NCBI GenBank assembly: GCA_039707655.1
Contig: CM077664.1
Span: 203,264,695 to 203,328,694 of the forward strand
Direction: 5' to 3'
DNA: 64,000 nucleotides
Origin: Elymus sibiricus
Lineage: Eukaryota; Streptophyta; Magnoliopsida; Poales; Poaceae
The notes beneath the pieces were generated by a model. That model was not told the DNA's origin. It was given only the letters and a program-made list of their open reading frames with translations, and ran no database searches. The translations under genes and the position numbers were made by a program. Positions 58,139 to 64,000 of this stretch are shown here, one piece after another; the stretch's first letter is position 1, and every line of letters begins with the position of its first letter.

Positions 58139-61100
58139 GTAGAATTACAAATAGCGAGAAGTGGATGAAAAAGGGATCGAGCCTAGCTCGAAAACAGCTG
58201 CTCCTTCCCTCTTTCTTGCTTGCTTTACTCGGTATTCAGTGAAAGATTAGGCTTGGTAATTACAGTTACCAATGGTAAGGATTGGCACGTGAACTTTCCT
58301 TTTTATCGAGCTCGAAAAAGCAATGGGTGGGTTGGCTGTGAAAGGAGAGTAGAGTTTTTTAGTTTAGTAAGAAAAGTACTGGGTGAGGCTCCTCACATCC
58401 ATAACATATTATCTGTACTCTTTTTCAAGCATGCCTCTTTTTAATGACTCTCTTTTTCAACTTAATTGTGGCATTTCATTCTGTTATCGACTAATGGTTG
58501 ACACTGGAGAAGCATTGAAGGCTCCTTCCATAGATTCCAAAGCCCTGTTTGCTATTATCTGAATATTCTGACTCCCTTGTTGTCTTATTGATCTGACCAA
58601 CCGCAATAACAACATTGCCATTCGGGGTTACGCGAGTCGGAGTATTAAATAAATGGAATATTCCAGCAGGAGCAACCGAACCATCTTCTCGTTGTCCTTC
58701 CATTCTTCTGACCAAGAAAATAGCTCTTGGTCATAAGAATCCAGCCGGAGTTCGAAATCGGAGATAAGAATTGAATCGATTTCAGGCACTTCCCTCAAGC
58801 CGAAACCGGAACAGGAAACTTGTAACTTCTAGCCGAGAAGGATAAGAGAGTTTGTCTTGCTTTGTCTTATAGTGATTGTGTGCCAGGGGTTAGCGAAGAG
58901 ACGGGACGCTATTGTCCCGGACTACTTGGACTAGTCTACTAGAACTCGGGGGAAGAGACTTGTTTGTGATAGGACGAGAGATCAAGTACAGTGTTCGGTT
59001 CAAACTAGGCAACCTCTTCGTTATAAGACCGAGAATAGTATATGCCCCGTCTCACCACTAGCTAGGGCCACCAGCATTAGGAAACTAAGGAAGAGTCGTA
59101 TGGCTAAGGAATTCAGGGCTGATAGAGCTCTTGGGAAGAAGTCAGTATCCAGCTTTCTTTCATTGATATCACAATAACAAGCGAGGAAAGGACAGTCTTT
59201 CAAGAGAAGATAGGTCTGTTTTTCATTAAGGAATTGCGGCGAGTATTGCTTGTTTCCCAGATCCGGTATCAGGACCTGTCGATAGATGGGATGGACCCAC
59301 CCGTTTGACTCTTATGAATTGATAGTTAGATACTATTGCTAAAGGAAAGTAAAGATAGTGGTTTGTGTTGCAAAAAGCTAGTTCAAGGTCAGGCTCTCCG
59401 TCAAACAGAGTCGTCAAGAACGAAAAGCTGAAAGAATGATGTGTCAAACAGTGATTGCGCACAGAGGTTAGTTAAGTATAGGAACTATTGTCCCTAACGA
59501 GAAGTATGCTGCTGTCCCAATAAAAGGATAGTTGGACGGTATCGATTGAGGGAATAGGGATAGGTGGTTAAACGCGATGCTGCGCCTAACTATATAGAAC
59601 GGTGATCCATGAAGAGAAGTCGGCCAGCTATTAAGTCAGAGAAGTCATCAACCTATTACTAGTGTCAGTTCTGTTAAGAGAAGTCATCAACCTATTACTA
59701 GTGTCAGTTCTCTTCTTCCTCTCTACCAATTGAAAGTAAGTATTGATTTCGCCTAATAGGGACAAAGCAAAGTAGGGTGGTCAAGTACAGTATGCCTGGA
59801 GTTCGTAGTGCCCACTAGATATCATTGGCAAGTTATAGAAGTCTTTCTCTCTTCTGAGATATCATTGGTCAGTGCAGCGAGGGGCAACCATCATTTCTAT
59901 TGCTCTGTAAAGAAAAGATAGGACAAGGGTCTTGCTCCACCCAATGGAGATAAAGCACGGGGATCCGTTAAGGGCGTATTGAATCGATAAGAAGCACTTG
60001 AATTCTAGTGGGCCCGGCTACCCAACACTAGCCCCAGATAATTTATGTATTATCAATTGATAGTAGGGGCAGGCAGGGGAAACTCTTTATATCAGTTAAG
60101 TAAACTACTGATTGTATTGTGGGCTGGGATACCGCGGATAAAGACTTGGTGGGTGGGGATGAGACGCTAAGGTAGGGTTCGGTCTGGATGAAACTATCTT
60201 TAACACGAGCTTCTTCCTTGTGCGAAGTACCAACTTATTGGAATTCAGCATTGCATATTCACTACCGAGATCTCTTATAAGTTTTGGGACCAGAATGAAT
60301 TCTTCCTACAGACGCCGTAAAGGGTGCGGTTTAGCAACCAAGCGTACAATGACCGAAACCAACAGCTCCATCATTTCTGAGAACTTCTCTCTCGCATAGA
60401 GGAGATCTTGGCACTACTTTATGTGTTCAATCCAGGGAGCCGCCCTCTTCTTCATATCTTGCTTGATATTGGTTTCATAATGAAAAGAGGAAGGAGTGTC
60501 GAAGCGATGTCGCTTCTCTGCTCTCAGCTCTTTGCTCGAGATGATGTGATCTGATCGATCAGTCTAGAATCTGTAACCAATTGGCTAAGTCGCTAAGTCA
60601 TTGTGGACACTTGCCATCCTCTCATATCGAAAGACGAACAACGACTTCCGGGGTAAAACGGAGGGCTAAAACCCGAGCCTCTTTTTCCATCCCAGGGGGT
60701 AGCGATTTCAAGAGTACTTGGTTTAAAACTTCCAGTTTATTCAAGTAGTTTCACTCGATGAAAAATGCATGCAAAATGCATTCTATTGCTGATTCTCTGT
60801 CAGGCATTACACCTCTGTCCCAAGCTGTTCGTGTTAAGGTGGCCGATGGCGCTGAGTTAACTTCCTTGTTTCTTCTGCTTGATTTGATCTTTGCAAGTAT
60901 CTGCTGATACCGCTCTATCACATCAGCCAAGGAGCCCCACATTCCAGAGTGCAATGAATGCAACTCAGAAGCCATTCTTATCTGTCTATGCCCCATATCT
61001 TGGATCCGGGTCTGCGTATGAATAGTATTCGTATCACAGCCGAGCAAGAGGATTGACTTACTCATTTCAAGCGGAAGTGGGGATTGAACCCAGTAGATAC

Positions 61101-61915
61101 CTAGCAGCTAAAAGAGGTCCAAAGCACCGGATATGGCTCAAATAGTCCTTATAGAAATGATCTACGAACTATAACCTTTCGATAAGAAAGATTAGTTACA
61201 CAAGATATATTATTCTTTCTCACTTCCTCTAGAAACCAAAGGGAGAAGGAGTGGGAGTTGAAAGCGACAGAGATAAAGTACCAGCAGCTGCAGTCGTAGG
61301 TGGAAGCCTTTCTTTCTTCTTGCACGTATTGAGCTTGGCGCTCCTTGAGATCTCGGAATAGCTCCGAACCAGCGACCTTGAGCGGGTCTCCTCAAAACCA
61401 CCGTAACTACCCGCTGCGAGCCATGGTCCTTGTATGCTAAGGCGGAGATTAATTAATTGCTGCCACAACAGGCGCCTATCTATAGACAGATTGGATCGAT
61501 AAATCTAAAAAAAACTTGTCAAGCTTTGCAAGGTCCCCTTCTCAGAACAGCAGCAAGTCAGCACCAGGTCAAATTCTCCAATTACGGTAATATACCATAA
61601 ACAATCATCCTTTAGGAGCTATATTATCCCTCTAGGGGAGCTAGTATAGTTGGCCATAAGGTCACACCCCTTCTTCATTCCATTTTCTATTTTAGAACTT
61701 CGGGTTTCAAAGACTTTTCCCACAATAGAGGCTTTGTTCTTTTTGAGCAGAAATAATGAATCTAGTATCGACGGAATGGTATCTATCTTCTTAATATTCG
61801 TTTTCCAGGGGAATGAGCCAACCCACACAAGAGTGCCTACTAGCTTGTCACGAACGCAGAGGAAAAGAAGTAAGATACCCCCGCCCCCGAGCCGGGACCC
61901 CTTCTTGTACCGCTA
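58139..61915. other. Mitochondrial-like intergenic DNA (probable nuclear mitochondrial insertion)
   Basis: Composition and word use change abruptly at the end of the gypsy fragment. The text resembles plant mitochondrial intergenic DNA (evenly mixed bases, phrases such as AGAGAAGTCATCAACC, many AAAG/GAAG words, no LTR or CpG pattern). I recognise no complete mitochondrial gene, rRNA or tRNA. A minus-strand open stretch at 60751-61065 (104 codons, MSKSILLLGCDTN) is not identified. Identification is by style only. Confidence 0.5.
59638..59711. repeat. 35-bp direct repeat
   Basis: AGAGAAGTCATCAACCTATT plus ACTAGTGTCAGTTCT occurs at 59638-59672 and 59677-59711. Confidence 0.92.
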
Positions 61916-63140
61916 GTGGTCTTGGATGAAGAACCACAAGAGCAACCTGAGGTAGTCGAGGAGGAGCCACAAGAGCAAGATGGAGGTGAAAATGAGACAG
62001 GTGGTAATACTTCTTTGGAATTGCCGCTTGCACTACGCAGAGAGACTAGGACTAATGCTGGAAAGCCTCCGGTCCGATATGGCTATGGGCATGACATTGC
62101 AAATTGAGTTTCAGACTCTTATGTCTCACCCGCACACAAAGCATTCATTGCATCTCTACAATCAGTGTCTATTCCAAAGGATTGGAAGGCTGCAAAGCTG
62201 GATCCCCGGTGGAAAGAAAGACGCAATGAAGGAGGAGCTTGGTGCACTTCAGAAGAACAAGACGTGGGATCTTCTTCCACTCCCAGCAGGAAAAAGAGCA
62301 GTTGGATGCAAATGGGTGTTCACCGTAAAACAGACTCCAGAGGGTAAGGTGGATAGATAGAAGGCAAGGCTAATTGCAAAAGGTTATAGGAAGACGGGAG
62401 ATAGACTATGATGAGACCAAAGCACCAGTGGCGAAGATGGACACGGTGAGAACCTTAATCTCATGCGCAGTCAACTTACTTTGGGTGGCCTTTACATCAG
62501 CTAGATGTGAAGAATGCTTTTCTTCATGGTGGTTATTTACAAGAAGAGATCCATATGGACATTCCTCCAGGTTTTGGAACAAACAGACTGATGGGAAGGT
62601 GTGTAGGCTCAAGAAATCTTTGTATGGCTTGAAACAGTCGCCACGGGCGTGGACAGGTTCAGGAGAGTTGTTTGTGGTATGGGCTACTCTCAGTGTAATG
62701 GAGATCATACAGTACCGGCATAGACGAATCCATATCACCATTTTGGCGGTGTATGTGGATGATATTGTGATTACTGGAGACGATGTTGAAGAAATCAAAT
62801 GTTTGAAGGCAAGACTGGGAGAAGCATTTGAGGTAAAGGATCTTGGACCTCTTCGATACTTCCTTCGGATTGAGATTGTTCGATCGAAGAAGGGGGTAAC
62901 ATTAAGTATAGTGAACAGGTAGCTGATTGTTTTACTAAACGAGTAGGTCCTTGTGAGGGTTTAGCAATTTGTAACAAGATAGGCATGTTAGATATCTTTA
63001 GCCGGGGGAGTGTTGAGTATTGGGCTGGGCTGTATAGTGTGTGTTAGGCCCCATGGCCCATGTACCTTGTATGTATAGCAGCACATAGGAGCAATGGAAG
63101 AGATTGATGATCACTCATCAAATAATACCCATGAAACGAA
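61916..63140 (+). pseudogene. Decayed Ty1-copia fragment with internal deletion
   Basis: It reads in several frames: a pre-RT region (RETRTNAGKPPVRYGYGHD), reverse transcriptase start (MKEELGALQKNKTWDLLPLP, CKWVFTVKQ), [37 protein letters not shown], and the catalytic AVYVDDIVITGDD. After IEIVRSKKG (about 62900) the frame jumps to the end of RNase H (EQVADCFTK), so most of the RT thumb and RNase H is deleted. There are also stops (TGA near 62105, TAG near 62358) and frameshifts. A polypurine tract (GCCGGGGGAG, 63001-63010) and an LTR start (TGTTGAGTATTGGGC, 63011) follow. The LTR end is not defined. Copia fragments are known within plant mitochondrial genomes, which fits the surroundings. Confidence 0.75.
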
Positions 63141-64000
63141 TCCAGACTCAGTGAGTGGTGAAGACCACTTACCCCAATAGGAATACGGAAGACCTAATTA
63201 TTGAAGAGAATAGTACAATTAACAACTAAACCTAAAGGGATCCACTTGTCACAGAAGTAGTCTATAACTAATAGGAAGCGCCTATCTCTTACTTGATATC
63301 TGATTGATCTTGCAGAGCCGAATTGTTTGAACTTGATCGACCTTAAACGCTAGTTCAATTCCAGGACGACATCATATAATATACGCGAGGCTCAACCAAT
63401 GATTTTGATTAGACACTTCTCCTTGTTGAATGAGAATGAAGGAAGAGTGCCGAACGACTAAAGCTAACAGTCAGCCCGGATACCTAAACTGAAGAGGATG
63501 TCCCACCATAGCAAGATATGATACAGACCAATTAACTGGTAAGCCAACCTTCCCCATTGCTTTTCTTTCAACTAACTAGAAAAAGAAGGGGGCTCTTACG
63601 CGACTAGGCCGAGGAAACCTCCACTACTGGCTGAACTAAAACACATCATCCCATCCATTCCATCAAGTAAGTACGGGTCCCCAGTGACATATTAAACAAT
63701 GCCAACTTTCTCCCAACCGGTCTGTGAGAAGAAATGCCTAGATACTCGGTATGAGGAGAGCTCGGTAAGCAGGCAAAGAGCAGGGTTTGGTAGGCTGAGC
63801 CTCTTCTGGGGCAGGAAATTGGTCTATACCCACAGTTGCTTTTGTTTTTTCGTATGGCACTCTTAGGGTGATTTGCGAAGTTGTTGTTTCTGACTGTAGC
63901 CTGTAAGAAAAGAAGTGTGTCTGCATCGATCGCATCAAGATTAATCTATGTTATTTTTCATACGCATTTCATTTCACTGGGCTGCGGTTGGCCTTAGCTT
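63141..64000. other. Mitochondrial-like DNA, continued
   Basis: Same character as 58139-61915. No gene is recognised. A 66-codon minus-strand open stretch (63738-63938) has no known features. Confidence 0.4.

Noticed and set aside
60751..61065. 104-codon minus-strand ORF in the mitochondrial-like region
   Set aside because: Open frame only; no recognised family or motif, so not called as a gene.
61055..61090. tRNA-like T-arm text GGGTTCAATCCCCA on the minus strand
   Set aside because: No matching acceptor stem, anticodon arm or D-arm could be placed at the right distance.

Overview
The window reads as intergenic chromosomal DNA from a Triticeae grass (wheat, Aegilops or barley type). The reasons are very long LTR retrotransposons nested in one another, LTR termini that I recognise from that tribe (a Sabrina-like Athila element, a Maximus-like copia element, long-LTR Tekay-type chromoviruses), 5-bp target duplications, and very few host genes. 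Family names are from memory of typical sequence and could not be searched.

Layout. 1-530: 3' tail of a non-LTR or transcript-like repeat. 884-1348 (-): the one clearly intact host gene, a secreted DUF538 protein. 1421-18433 (-): a decayed LINE, split by a complete 13.5-kb Tekay-type gypsy element (2398-15896, +) with 3.8-kb LTRs and TSD aatat; removing the gypsy element restores the LINE reading frame. 18434-27473: retroelement debris, including an Athila-type LTR/PBS/gag start (21346-22979), a minus-strand LTR whose core is an array of short palindromes (22980-24041), its odd His/Cys/Met-rich interior, and a truncated LTR (26205-27473). 27474-31378: a Mutator-like transposase with several lesions. 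32220-50877: a GRF-zinc-finger/coiled-coil/tail-anchor gene broken by two LTR retrotransposons, a Sabrina-like element (32825-40635, TSD tatta) and a Maximus-like element lacking pol (40841-50602, minus, TSD gtcgg); both leave the host frame recoverable. 51236-51738 (-): an intact two-exon gene for a small coiled-coil, tail-anchored protein. 52089-58138 (-): a second Tekay-type gypsy element, 5'-truncated. 58139-64000: DNA that looks like plant mitochondrial intergenic sequence, holding a decayed copia fragment (61916-63140).

How parts relate. Neither the Sabrina-like nor the Maximus-like element contains reverse transcriptase or integrase, so both would have needed proteins from autonomous relatives. 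The two Tekay-type elements belong to different families, yet both LTRs carry the same small acidic split ORF (internal exon, GC-AG intron, terminal exon, phase-1 junctions). This is the observation I consider most likely to be new. The first gypsy element also has an extra ORF before gag with a double-stranded-RNA-binding-like fold pattern.
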